NCBI RefSeq assembly: GCF_963675165.1
Contig: NC_087378.1
Location: forward strand, 5,513,205-5,577,204
Direction of reading: 5' to 3'
Length of the DNA: 64,000 bases
Source of the DNA: Halichondria panicea
Taxonomy: Eukaryota; Porifera; Demospongiae; Suberitida; Halichondriidae
Shown here: one piece after another, positions 35,301 to 49,000 of the stretch
Layout of the letters: every line of letters starts with the position of its first letter
Position numbering within the stretch: the stretch's first letter is position 1
Position numbers and translations under genes: made by a program
The notes under the pieces: generated by a model
The model's database searches: none
What the model was told of the DNA's origin: nothing
What the model saw: only the letters and a program-made list of their open reading frames with translations

Positions 35301-36367
35301 TATTGTCCGGATATTTAGAACAAAGGTAAAAGCACCGGGAGTGTCCGCTGTATTAGAACAACGAAAATTTCCCAGAAAAGTATCCAGGCTAATTAGTGTC
35401 TGATAAATTATGGTACCTACAGTTTACTTAGTATACCTAGTATCCCATTGTCAAGTAATTGTATTGTAGTCAAGCCTCGACGACAAGGTTTGCACTAGTA
35501 CCTAGACACTGTTTTGTCAGTGTCCATGTGATTTAGAAGCCCTCAGCCACTTGTAGTACCCTCGGGATACTAAAACGGTGCCTTTGGGAGACAGTCCAAA
35601 ACAGTGTCTATTCATTTTAGTGTAAAGACGGTATATATAATTATGTCAACAAATATTACACAGCTTCATTGTACAAGCTCCCTCCAATTGGAAATTTTGT
35701 CGATACTTCATGATATAATTATTAGGAATAACAACAATAATGATAATTATACCCACGTGCATGTACTGACTAGACTCGCAAGCCGTCACTGTTGCAGGCG
35801 AACAGTATACTGGTCAAACTCTGTGATGTTGAGACTCGTGTAAGGTTTGCCACGATTATTATTTGTGGAAACTAACCGCATGCGGTTATCGCAAGATCGT
35901 TGATAGTGATGTATCACTAGAAAACTCTAACGTATCACATGCAGTTACTGACGTCACGAAAACCGCAGCCACTTAGAATCTTATCTGATATGCTGACTGT
36001 GCAACACAAGTCTCTACACGGAGTTTGACCAGTCTACTGTTCGCCTGCAACAATTAACAGTGATGGCTTGCGAGTCTATGTACTGACTGCGTACCTTGAA
36101 TTCTTCTACATTTTTCTCAGTAGAATGCCATTTCAAAATAACCGACTCAGCTCCTACTTCAGTGACTTCAAGTCCATAAGGATAGCCTAAAACGATTATT
36201 ATATAATTATTTATCATGTAAACGCTGTCAATTTATATAATGTAACCATAACATTAATTAACGCAAGCAAACCCAGTTATAATATTATGTGTGCACAAAA
36301 TTTTAAATTGCTTACCAAATACAGAAGTGCAGACAAAGCAAACACAGAACATCAACTTCTTCATCAT
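32369..36367 (-). CDS. Orphan single-pass receptor with FN3-like ectodomain
   Basis: Seven exons close perfectly in frame to 585 residues: 36367-36316, 36186-36095, 34701-34325, 34267-33991, 33449-33389, 33336-33150, 33080-32369. Exon 1 is a signal peptide (MMKKLMFCVCFVCTSVFG). Exons 2-3 form a fibronectin-III-like domain (GLEVTEVGAESVILKWHS, YNYSCIV) and exon 4 a further beta-rich segment. Exon 6 holds one transmembrane helix (about 35 residues after PSEPFVA, core VILPLLMISWVVLIAVFLL) with a basic stop-transfer sequence CRARRIR. The roughly 240-residue cytoplasmic tail is Ser/Thr/Pro-rich, has candidate tyrosine sites (SYQNE, IYDIS, FYSAP, MYDVYY) and no kinase. The topology resembles cytokine-receptor-like or adhesion receptors; no named family is recognised. 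The LAPQLSPIQR unit is duplicated near the C-terminus. Confidence 0.8.
32453..32512. repeat. In-frame 30-bp tandem duplication in receptor tail
   Basis: CAGCCTCTGTATGGGGGACA starts at 32453 and again at 32483. It adds one exact copy of the ten-residue unit LAPQLSPIQR to the cytoplasmic tail, with no base differences between copies. Confidence 0.93.
33488..33980 (+). repeat. Dispersed repeat (CCTCGGTGCG family) in a receptor intron
   Basis: Starts CCTCGGTGCGCATGCGCAAGC and ends ATCCACCGAGGTATCAGCACC plus the GCACCTGCGGTGC palindrome. It fills most of the intron between the exons at 33991 and 33449, ending about 10 bp from the exon. Confidence 0.85.
35501..35599. mobile_element. Short MITE with GACACTGTTTTG...CAAAACAGTGTC ends
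   Basis: The inverted ends are 13 bp or more, and the interior is shared with 31468-31580. It lies in the long receptor intron. Confidence 0.75.
35771..36078. mobile_element. 308-bp MITE with 9-bp duplication beside a splice donor
   Basis: The ends are TAGACTCGCAAGCC and GGCTTGCGAGTCTA, with inner inverted blocks GCAGGCGAACAGTA-ACTGGTC against GACCAGTCTACTGTTCGCC. The target duplication TGTACTGAC is at 35762-35770 and 36079-36087. The insertion lies only 7 bp into the receptor intron that begins at 36094. Confidence 0.92.
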
Positions 36368-36839
36368 TAAAACTTGCATCAGTATTAATTATGATGACAG
36401 GAAGATAATTATAGCCCTCTTTGTTGCCCGTAGTAACGACAACCCAGCATGAATTAGCGACGCCCACGCGTACCGTTCAGATCTTAATTGAACATCAATT
36501 AATTAATCAGGAGTTCATAATAAATATTCTTTTAGAACTTAACAGTACGTGTCCTAGCTGTCCTGCATGCATGCATGGGCACTATGTGAAAGTAAAAACT
36601 TTACTCCTCATCATGAATGCCAGGGGGGCGTTTTGTGGTTAGTGCATTATGCTGCTGCATTGCATTTGGTAACAACGTAAAAACGGAATTAATCGTATGA
36701 TGTACTATTAGTGACTGGAGAGTATACAACAATTATCCCATCCAGTAATTGCACGTCGTCATTGACAGCATACAACCACCTGTCATGCAAGTAATAGCAA
36801 TGACTGTGTTTTTAAATAACGGCCGCGACTGAAAATATT

Positions 36840-37015
36840 GCAGAGAAATTCATCATACACGATTAGAAAGCAATAAGGGATTAATAGCACTAGCTCATAA
36901 CAAGCACTGGGAAGCTCTCGGCTACGCCTAGTGCAATTAGCAGTCTTAATTGCCATTGCTTGTTACTCGTGCTATTAAAGATATTTTATTAATCCCATAT
37001 TGCACTATTAACCAC
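36840..37015. mobile_element. MITE with GGGATTAATAGCAC...GTGCTATTAA ends
   Basis: AATAAGGGATTAATAGCAC is inverted against GTGCTATTAAAG...TTAATCCCATATT. A related element is at 28795-28985. It lies between the receptor start and the NUP214 stop; nothing else is seen in 36368-37078. Confidence 0.65.
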
Positions 37016-37078
37016 ACTATTATTAGTTACGTACATCTTTATAACAACATAATTGTATACAGTATAACTTAGTTAAAG

Positions 37079-40000
37079 TCAGTTAGTCTCCAGCTCAAAC
37101 TCTATCTCCAGCCAGAACTGCAGAAAGATATATTTATTAAAACACCCTGCTGATAGATATTACCAAACTTACAAGCTGCTTTGATTCCCATTCGTTCCAG
37201 AGCCAATGGAGCCTCCTGCCAGAGCACCAAAATCTGTGCTAGTAGAGCCTCCTCTGCTACCAAACACTACTCCTACTGGACTATCAATGAATCCAAGTGA
37301 ACCTCCTACAGCACTTCCAAACCCTACTGAATCACTTCCTAGCCCTCCTCCTGTGTTGGCTAGGTTCCCAAAGGTAAGACCTATTCCTGATGACCTGGGA
37401 TGAAACGTTTTGTCAACAATTATAACAACTGCATATAAATAATATTATTATGGTGCAAATTTCATTAAATATTCATCCTAAACCGAAATTATTTATGCGC
37501 AATAACTACTACGTCACAATTTGGAGCTGCACGAAAAATTTAACAAAAATGTGCACCAACAAAAATTACCCACTACAGCGGAATCCCTCTTACATGTCAC
37601 AGCCACCCCTGAAGAAACGCTAACTATATGAAAGCACCCCGGGGGCTGATGCTGTGTCAAAGCAATGTACATTAAGCTATTAGCTAAGCTAAGCTACATG
37701 TAGATAAAAACACACACGATTTGTTCATGCAAAAAAGAGTGGGAAGTGATTGTTGCTAAAAAAGATGCCAAAAGTTCATAAGTCTGAAATTAATGGCTAG
37801 CTCTCACTCTTGCAGCTACCAATAGCTATATGTAGCGTTCTAGTGCAGAACTTACTAGTAAGTACATGTAGAGTAGCAACACATGAACAAGTTTTGCTCT
37901 CACACTTTTCTGAAAAGGCTTTCCAAGTATTACTAGAATCTTTTGCTGGTGAAAAACCTCTGCGAATGAGCCAAATCAGCAGAAAATTTGACCCTCTGCA
38001 ATCTAACTATTGCGTTCTGGCGAGGTTTGTGTGTATTTACCATTAGGTTTTGCGATTGTTGCGAATTGATAAACCTTGCAAAGTTCGCATAATTATGTTT
38101 AAACGATGCTCACAAAAAATTCTAGTAAAAACGGTAAGCAAAACTAGGCATGTACAGTAGCTACACGTAGCTTGATAGTACCAAATAATTTACTTATGGG
38201 GAAAATCCCCACATATAGAGGCGTGTCTTTAAAAACCAACTATTACCAAGAGAGTGAAATTCATCATTTCATTTAGGTGTCTCCACAATAATTAATTTGC
38301 AATTCTACGATTTAAAATCCAAGAACAGGTCCTAAATGTACAGTTGTGTACAAAACAACTCCTCAACAAAGGCTGCTAAAGATATATTAAAAACACCGCA
38401 GGTGCTGATGCCTCGGTGGGGATGCCAAAGCTACATAACATAAATCCTTGCAGCTCTCTTCTCACTCTTGCAGCTACCAATAGCTAGCGTTCTAGTGCAG
38501 AGCTAACTACTAAGTAGAGTAGCAACACTTGGTAAACAAGTTTGGCTACGTGCTCTTCTGAAAAGGCTGCAATGGCATTCCAAGTAAGCAAAACTAGGCA
38601 TAACTTGAGAACGAAGCATTATTTTGCAAATCCATGAATAAAATCCAAGAAAACATGACTAGATCGAAGCCTATAGAAACTCTTACTTGCACTTCATTGA
38701 TCCTTGAGCAGCTGTAGCAATCTACACACACAGACACACTACCGTATACCTCGCTTGCGCATGCGCACCGAGGCATAATGAGGATTGATCCGGTAAAATA
38801 TGACACATCTCAATCTGAATATAAAATTTTCACTTATATATATACCGCATACCATGCACATTTTTATTGCAAATTGGAGTTACAAAAGACTGCAAAGAAA
38901 AGAGCATGCGTTCACAGTGCAATTTGCTCAGAAAAACAAACAGGCTTGCTTGCACAGTGCAATTCGCAATAATAATACTCACTGGAAACCCGGTATACGA
39001 CAGCTGACTTACTGGTTTCCTTGGAATGTACTCCCTACACCAGTTGCTCCACCACCGGCACCAGCCCCAGATCCAAATACCTTGCTGGATGAAAGAAGGG
39101 AGCTAATAATTAGGCATAATAACTATTATGTCAGGCTAAGCACGTGTACCCTGGGTACTGTACATGACAGACTACAAAAAACCTACTTTGGCACAGAGAC
39201 AAACGTTGATGCATTAAGAGATGGGGGTGAACCAAACAAAGCTTTTTGTCCAAACATTCCTGTGGCTGAGCCTGAAACAAGGTTACTGTCACTGAACATT
39301 GGGGCAGATGTGCGTTGGGAGGTTTGAAAGCCCTGACCTAATGAGAGAGGTTAATCTGTCACATGTCAATGTAGCTAATTCCCTCACCAAGCGCTGATGA
39401 TCTCAGAAACCCTGGCTGGGTGGGAGGAGAAGTAATGATAGAAGAGTTAGGCGTGCCGAATGGGTTTGCAGTCACATTTGTAGGCTGGGGTCTTCCCAGT
39501 CCTAGAGACAGTCCCCCTAAAGGAGTGGCAGAGGAGAGCGATGGGGTATTTTGTCCTGTCGAATCTGAATCATTTTCAAGATACAGTCTTATACACATTC
39601 ACCACGTACGCTTACACATGCACACACACAGAAATTAAAATGTTACGTACGTACCATCAATTGGTTCCATGTCGTCACCCATCATCGCATCATCATCTTC
39701 TTCATTACTGCCTTCACTATCCGCAGAACTTCCATTCACTCCGCTGCTTATGGCACCACTGACTGTAATATCCTGTTGCTCTTTCTTCAAAGTATTTTCG
39801 GTAGCGTTTATTGAATTACTCGATGAGAGTGCAGCAGTCGCAAGAGTGTTATTGCTCGAGATAGATGGCTGAGTGGCAGTAACAGCAACTTCAATAGTTG
39901 CTTGCTGGGTTGAAATGGGTGCAGTTGATACAGAAATGGCTTCTGATTGGGTAGGAGTTTTCACACCACCACTAATTTTAGGGGAGAGGCGTACTGACTC

Positions 40001-43000
40001 GGTGGAACATTTTTCAATCACATTAAGATCATCTGGGTGGGCCTCAGATGTAGTCAAACCCTGTTGATTAGCGCCATCCCCCAATGTATGCTGTGTCTTG
40101 TCAATTTCTACAATGTTCTTAGATGAATCAATGTCAACGACGGGTTCCTTATCAGCAGGAAAGGCTTTACTGACATCCTTGTTTGAGGAATCAGGGACTT
40201 CTATGCCAGTTTTGGTCGTTTTATTGTTGTCAAGCAGTACGCTTGTTAACTGAAGAGTCCCAGTACCAGAGCTTATTGGTACAGGAGCAGGTGCATTTCC
40301 CGTCAGGCCTACATGTATACCACTAGCGGTAGCGGTAGCAGTAGTAGTTTTATTGTTGTCAAGCAGTAAGCTTGTTAACTGAGGAGTTCCAGTACCAGAG
40401 CTTATTGGTACACGAGCAGGTGTATTTACCATCATGCCTACGTGTATATCACTAGCGGTAGTGGTAGCAGTAGTAGTGCTAACAGCAGGAAGTTGAAATA
40501 GAAACGGGGAGTTGGTGAATGCTTTGGTGGTAGAAGCTGTACCAAATACACCTTTACTCGTAAATGGAAAAGATGTTGGAGGTTGAAAGGTCGATGACGT
40601 GATGCTGGCTGGTAGAGACAACAATTTTGAAAATGATGGCATAGCAAAAGTTGTGGTTTGAACAGGAAGCAACCTAGTTGTACTAGTCATAGAAGGCATG
40701 GTCAATTGTGACGGAGTTGCAATGATACCAACGGAATGCGTCTGTGATAGAACAGTGGACTTAGTGAGAACACCTAAAGCCATACCCCTGGGCATTACTG
40801 GGGATACAGCTGCAACTGGGAGATTCAGAGGCGAGGTTGAGGCAGTGGCAGGCTTGAGATCAATTTGATATTTAGGAGGTTCATGTAGAGGCAGAGAAGA
40901 AGGCAGCGTACTTGTAGAGACACAGCTAATTTGTTGCACCTGGGGCGAAGACGCATAAAGAGCGCTTTTTCGATCAAACAAAGACAGGCTTTCTCCCACT
41001 GACTTGTTTGGAGCTATGTTGGGTACCGACAAGGATGTATTTGTGACCAAAGAAAACTGTTCAGTATCTTCACTGGAGGGTGGCCTAATTTGTGACAAAT
41101 CCCTGTATGGTGAAGTCCTCCGCAAACTATTGAGATCAATGTCGGCTCTTATAGATGCGGGTGGAGTTGGGGTTGGTATGGGAAACGGTGGAGATAGAGC
41201 ATGAGATGCAGTAATGTCAGTTTTTGGCTGTGAAATAGGGGGGCTACCCCAGCAGACAGTTCCGGTCCCAGAGCTTGGAGCATTAGTTTTAACCAGGGGT
41301 GGAGATGCTTCCATTTTTGTATACTTCCCCTGGTCTTTGATTGTTATTATACCGTCTGGAGACGAGATCACACCAGGACCAGAGGATTGACGTGAGAATT
41401 GAGGAGTAGTGGACTCGCGACTAGTGGACTCGTAACCTTTCGGAGTACGAATAGATATATTACGGTTGGGAGATACCATTACATCAGGCTTGAATGATCC
41501 TAGAGAGGTTTCGGAATTGGTATTCAAAGAACGGTTGGTGGGCTGATGAGACGTAACAAAGCTTGCAATTTGCGAGCGCATGGTCATTGGTGTGGTCAAG
41601 TGTTTGATAACCGGCTCACACTGAACATTGATAGTAGATGTATCTGTAAAGCAGAGAAAAACACTAGTACTGCCAGTAGTGACTCAATAATCATAACATC
41701 ACAACAACACATGTCATAGAATACACTGTTAGTTTCACACCCGACCGTAGAAAGACTCACCAGGGCTTTCACTTAACGAGGTACATGTACCCTCTGACTG
41801 AGCATATACCGGAGAGGCGCTGCTCACAGTCTTTCCAACTCTGAACGAGAGCTCAGACTTTTTAACTTTCTTTACTGGAGTTTTTTTTATGGTTTCCAGA
41901 CACTCCCTCAGTTTTTCTCTGCTCTGTACTACTCGAGTTGATCTGATTGGTGTCCTGTCTCTTTCCGCTCGAGGGGTAGCTGGGGGGCCAGGGGAGGAGA
42001 CTGGTCGGCATGGAGATGAGTGGACAATCTTAGGGGCTGATTGCCAGGACTTGGGGATCAGCTTGAGTTTCTTCATATCGTCAGTTATGTTAGCCATTGA
42101 ATCATTCTGTGAGGAGAAAGGAGAAAAAGTCAGGTGGAACCTTGCATCAGAAAATTTGTGAGAGGAAATGATTTAATCACATACCTGGAGACGAATAATT
42201 CTGGTTTGGTCTCTCAGTGTGGAGTAGACAGTTTGGATAGAAGGGGCTTTGAGCAGATTCCTAGACAAAAATAAGGTGTGAAAGTTTGTCGAATTTAAAA
42301 CTCCAGAAAAGCAATGCTTTCCTGATAACTTACTTTCCCCTCTGTCTTCTCTCTTCGTACTTCCTTTCCAGCTGAGCATCCAGCAGTGAGTTGATCTCAT
42401 CGATGGCGCGAGACACTTGTAGGAAAGACGCTCTCAGGTTATTGAGTCGTTTGGCACTGTAGCTATCCAGGGGCCTGACCTGCACACACACATTCAAGCA
42501 ATGAATAGTGTTATATTGTTTAGATTCTGTGTGTGTGATGGGACTAAAATTAATGCATGTGTATGTCAGTGTTTCTTGTGACTTCAAGATTCCCTGAATG
42601 AAGTTCAGAGCTTTTTGGTACAACAAAATACTTCACCTTCAAGAGGGACGCATACTTTGGGTCATTATTTCTTTCTGTACTTATTCTGCAACAAAACACA
42701 GTATGGTCAATTTAAGCACAACAAAGTGAGTACATACAGACTGTACATATGTACTGCATAGACATTGTAAATGTACCTTGCCTCCTCATACATCTCAAAG
42801 CCCTTAAAAGTCTCCTCTTTGATATGGTCACTGCTACAATTACTGGCCTAAGGGAGAGAGACTAGTATGAACTACGTGCATCTTTAGTCTACTTACAACA
42901 TCTACATACATGTATATGGGGACATTTCAAGACTCACTCAAGCTAATTGGTATATGCACTTCTTGGTGAGAATTTTACTAATTTCCAACACTTCTCTCCG

Positions 43001-46000
43001 CCGAATGATTATTGCAATTTCTACAACCTCCCCAATTCACGTGCAGATTTCTGCAACAAGCTCCTACCCACTGGCCTCAATTTGGCCCCTTTTTTCCCCA
43101 TTGGTAACCCAATAGTTATACCCTAGTGAACCCCCTCTCCTTTTCTATAATGGTCAGAGTGTGCAGGGGATTCTTGATGTCTTTGGTGACCTCAAAATAC
43201 TCTTGGAACTGCAGTCTATATCAGGATATGATGAGGTTGGTACAAAACTGTAACGTACACCCTTGACTCCCGCCATATGATGTCTCGGGGGTGCTGAAAC
43301 CTTAAAAATGCAGAACCAAGGTGAGGGGCACAGTCCCCTTCGAGCCCCGGTTAAGGGAAAACCTCCCTTTAAGATCCTCCTATTACACGTTCGTGTTTGG
43401 GCGTGCCAAAACACAAATGAACATTTACGCTTTGCTGCATGCGCCAATTTTTTTAGCAACTTGGGGCGCTCTCTGTGACATTTCTGGTGGATGCAGTGCA
43501 TGGCACGCATTTATGACTCAAAATGAGTCAATAGCAAGTAAAGGGTGAACGAACCTTGAACGCCTTGGTGACAACCTGCATATTGTTTGCTAGTGCTTTA
43601 GTGTCGGCAGAGAATGCAGTGAGATCCTGAACTTTTCCAAGTGTATACAATGTTCCACTTTCTACATCTCCCAGTCCCAATATGTCATCATATAGACCAT
43701 CTATTTCAGTGGCGAATTTGTCAATCTGCACATCAGACATTCAATCAATTATGGCAGACACTGTAGATCAGTTACACGGAGTCGGTATATACATGTACAT
43801 GTACAGCTTACAGAAATAATTATGCTACACACATGCAACAACAAGTGCTGCACGTGTGCAAATGATTCAGGATAAGCATGTCATGAGAACAGAGCTTTGC
43901 GGCTATCATACACATAGCCAGTAGTCTGTACATGTGTCTGTTGCACACATTCCACACAAATCTAGTTGGTATACGAATAAACTGCAGAGAACAACTTCAA
44001 AGAATAAAATCCCTCACGACATAACTATTTTGGAGAATGGTGAGTTGCACACTAAGTAGTCTGTTACAACTGAGAAGTTAAAAACTGGTATATTAATTTT
44101 ATGCAGCTTAACTTGTATGAGGAGAACAAGCATAATAGCACAAATATAAGTGGTTAGTGTGAGTATGTATGTTGCATTTAGGTTATAATTATACCATGTA
44201 ACAATTAAACCATGGCAAGCAACACACGTGCTACATGTACATACATGCAGCACGTGTGTTGAATCGGGTGCGAGACAAAAGCATCACACACGTCATACGT
44301 ATGCCATGCACAAGCAATGTGCACGTGCATACAATAAGAGCAGCACGTGTGCAGACCGCATTCACAGTACATTCACGGGGCACTCATAGTAGAGCTTTTA
44401 TGTTACTATTCTGCTGCACTCGTCCCACGCGTGACTGCGAAATTCTGAAGTGTACATGTAGCACACATGTGGCATACATGTCAGAAGTGTGTGCTATGAG
44501 GGTACTTGTGTGCAATTGATATGTGCCACACACGTGTGACACTCGATTGTACATTTCTGTACTAGAGAGTGAACATGTGAGCTAAATTGATATTTCTAAT
44601 GAGCAAATCCACATAAAGTGTTGAATATGGCAAAGTTGGACATTCATGTAAAGAAGTAACTAAAAGGAAGTACATGAACACAATGAATCATGGGAAATTA
44701 CCTCGGTACTGATGTCAGCTGCGAATCGGTTCTCAACAGCCTCCTGGTCAGCACTGCCATCCACAGACTGAATGTGTGCAAGTGAAGCAGCACACGACAT
44801 GACACTAAACACGTTTAAACGTCCATGATCACACTCACTTTAAACATGTACGTATTCACATACTGTTACATGTATACGTACACACACACTCACCTCTGTG
44901 CCGTCACCATTTGACTTAGTAGTTTTCTCAAACGTCTTTGGGGGTGGTCGACTGGGTGTGATCATGGGGGGTTGGCTTCTACTTGTGAGAGCGCTTGATA
45001 CAGGAGTACAAGTTGTGACAGGTGTTGCAGGTGGAAGCTTGGCCTGTAGAGTTCCCAAAGCAGGTCCAGACTGCAGTGAATAACAGAGCATTAAATCAGC
45101 AGTGTGGCGATAGTCAAAATTATACAAGTCACGTATATAGCGTGCATTGTAGGTTGTTTTAACCCTTAGACATACATACATCACAGTCAAATGTACACAA
45201 AAATTATACCCTAGGTTGTCAAATGTACACACAAAATCATACCTTAGGTAGGGTAGACATCATAGGCCCGATTGTCGTCATTGGCAGACCACCAGTGCCT
45301 GGAGCCCCATCTGGCTTGGGTGTACTCAAAGGTGAGTACATGTATGTACTTTGTGGTTGATACAGTCCTACAATTGGCGGCTTCTGTCCTAGCCCTGATG
45401 GAGTTGTAGTGATAGGAGGAGCTACTCCAAATGAAGGCGGCACAGTGCATCCGAGACGGGGCACAGTGGATCCAAGAACAGGCGTGGATGTATTGATATT
45501 GACAACAGTAGTGGGTGTTTTGTTGGGAGCATTACTAAGAGCAGGTGCTGAAGTCCTGAGGCCAGAAAATCCAGATCCAATGCCCAAAGAGGTAAATAAG
45601 GGTGGCCCACTTATAGGAGGTGCTGAGGGTCTAGAAGTTATTTTTGCTGCATCAGAGAAGGATTGGAGCTGACCAGGCTTAGCAGAGAAAGGGAAGAGAA
45701 CACCACCACCAGGGTTGCTCGGAGTAATGCCTGAGCTGGGATAGGTAGTTGTTGTAGTAACTGCATTTTGCTGTTGCCTGCCAAGAGAAAGACCCCCAGT
45801 GTTTGCTGCAGGGTTGCTAAAAGAAAAGTCACCAGGTTTGGAATTAGGTGCACTGGTTGTGTTCAAAAAGAGACCACCAGAATTAAGGAGGGAAGAAGTG
45901 CCACTGGTAACAGGCCCAGCTGTTTGTCCAGGCAAGAGGTTGGGCTGTCCAAATACTTTCCCACCTCCCAGAGCAAAAGATGGTTTAGGCTGTCCAATGT

Positions 46001-49000
46001 TCGCAATACCGAAGAATGGCTTCTGAGCAGCACCAGCACTATTTAGAGTACTGGGACCTGATCCAGTAGTAGGTCCTGTCAAGTTTGGAGAATTGCTCTT
46101 TGGGCTAGTGTTTGGTTGACCTAGAGTGGCCATGGGTGGAGCAGACCCTTGAGTAAAACCTTTGAGCAATAATGGGAGAGCTGCCTTGGTCTGAGTGGTG
46201 GATGTAACCACGTTGGATGGTGGTGGGGCTGAAGTAGATATTTGGTGTCTAACAGGAGAGCTTGGCAGTGGCTTTGGTGGAGACATCAGTTTGGCAATCT
46301 TGTCATGGGAACAACCCGTGTTAACAATAGTGTAGGGGCACAGTACTCCTCTATCAGTGAGGGAGAGAAACAGTGGGGAACACGGTAGAAGTAGGGTGTC
46401 ACCTGGAGGGGAGGGGGGAGGGGGGGGGGGGTAGAGTGTGTCAACACTGATGTACATGTACATGAATGATACGCAGTAAAACAGAGTTAAATCAATAGTG
46501 GTACGGCTTGCATTGATGGACGTGCAGTGTCTTCTAATTATAACTACGCCAAGAAACAGAAAAAACTAAAGATTGGCGTGAGGTTTTATGACATGCTTCA
46601 AGCTTCTTAACATTAGCTCACTTCTATTTGACAATGAAGCTTTAAACTATGCCACAGAAATTGAAGCTGAAAACTTGCTATGTTGAGGCTATCCATGCTA
46701 AAAACGCAACACTGTAGCGGCCAGGCAAGCAGACAAACTGACAGACTACATCATGTATAAACCACCTAAGCGCCTCGAGTCAACAAAACATGTAAAGGAC
46801 TTTTGTTACAAGTATGCATATCGCATATCGATACCATACTTACACTGTACGTACAATGCAATGCATATTATATGGACAAAACAAGATAGCAAGCTATACT
46901 GTTAGGCTAAGCTGAAGCGTTTAGCTGCTATTCTGCTAATCAGCAGCACAAAAGCTTTCAACCACGTGGACACTTAATTAATGCACATGCAGGGTGTCAT
47001 ACAGGGGGAAAGGGGGGATACCCCCCCTAGCTCCAATTTCCCCCCCCTTTCAATTATGACTGAGTGTCCATAGCTGGGTATTGAAATAACAGTTGACCTT
47101 TTTTTAGCAACATTTTCTGGTTACTGTTCTCATTTCCCCCCTCTACTTCAAAATCCTGTATGACACCCTGACATGTGCGAGTAGGTGTTGGCTATGAATT
47201 TGGTTGTGAATCTTTCATCTGGATAATCGAGAATTTGGATGATCGAGATTCAGATAATCGAGCCTCAACTGTACATGAGGTCATATTTAAGATTTATAAT
47301 TGTTCCCGTCACACTCCCTCCATGGTGACCTTCATGGTGACTTTCATGGGTGCTCATGTCAGACCAATACTGCATGTATTTGATCGGACATTATCTCCTT
47401 TCAATTCTAAATCCTTATAATATGCTCTGCTTTCTATCAGCCATCCACAATTCCCCCCATCCTCCATCCTAAAAGCCATTTACTGATCCAACAAAAAATC
47501 CGCAATGTGAAAATTGTTAGGGCTGGTCAGGAAAAGTACTAAAAAGTATCTACCCACCCCAAGCCACTTACTGATAGGGACCACTTCCTGAGATGTGTAG
47601 TCAATAGCCACGCCCACTGAGTGCGTTTCATTACTGTTGTCATCGAGAGGAGGCTCGACTCTCCCACCTTCATCTAGGCCCCACTGCCACCAGGGCCCGT
47701 GGTAGTCATCTGGATTGCCCCTTGAGGCATCTCCTATCACTCCGTGAGCACCCCCCTCTTGGCCAAAACAAGGTGTGTCCATTGAGTTGTTAGAGCAGGT
47801 AATTAGGACACCCCTATAATGAAAAGCAGGTGGTACTGTGAAGCACTTAGTGTGTGTTGCAGCTTTGAGCATTTTATAGGGTTAGAGATAGACAATATTA
47901 TTCCTACAAATAATTAAGGTAATAACTTTTCGGCTATATTTTACCATTGCTGCATATGGGCAAAGTGAAACTTGTCCACATTCTTCTTGCTGGAATCGAC
48001 ACCGTAGTAACCATACGGGTCTTCAGTGCATGTGTAACTAGGAGGCTGGTCTTTCTGTGTGCGAAAAAGATTTACAATTAGAGGGTAACCTTATTCACAT
48101 GTACAACGAACTGAGTAAATGAGGCTAGAATTTGCAAGCAGATTTCAATGACCATGTAACATGAGGACTGATTTATGTAGGCACACTCTGCTACTGAGCT
48201 CTCTTTTAGACAGCTCTCTATTGCAGCCTGAAATCATGATCTTTAGGTGGGCCAATTAATAAAGACAAAGATTATAAAAGTAATGTGCATGCTACAGTAC
48301 ATGTATTATCATTTTAAGCGCCCACAGGTATATATAGAAACTAAAATGTGCGTGCGTCAGTGACATTTTCTATTTACTGGTGTGGACAGGAAAGCCATGA
48401 ATACGTTGTCAATACTCTGGTCCTGAGGTATGTAGGTCACTGCAAACTCGAACGCTGTTAGCCAACAGAGGTCAGCCACTTGCATTAGCTTCCCCGAAAC
48501 CACGTTAGGGGGCTGAGGATGGCGACGCTTCTCCTCAAAGGCCTGGGGTAGTGTGCGTGCATGAAGGTGGGGAAGTTTATGTACACAGTTTAGGTGGGCC
48601 TAGGTACTAAACTGGTTTTAACTGGTGCACGTAGATCAGGTATGTGCACATTGGAGTATTGATAGAAATATGTACACAAGGTACCTTAGCAGTACACTGG
48701 ACCACATCTCCGTTCTTCATGCCGAGTGCGAGTTGTTTTCCCTTGGGACTCCAGCAAACTAGGGAAAAAACCAAGCACTGTATCAGGAGTGCATGACTGT
48801 ATGTATTATTATAGTAGACTCTTTTGATATCAAGCCAAGCGACATCTCATTAATTTCCTCACTACTATTATAAAACCTCGATCTACTCAGGGCTATTCCC
48901 TCACCACAATAACTGCACGCAAGTACACATTTAAGGTATTTTGTAGCCACAATGTATGCATGCACACCGATATACGTACATGTAGCTCACCACAGTTGGC

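Noticed and set aside
43154-43510. 118-codon minus-strand frame
   Set aside because: Covers a real NUP214 exon at one end only; the rest is intron and low complexity, with no continuation in the NUP214 model.
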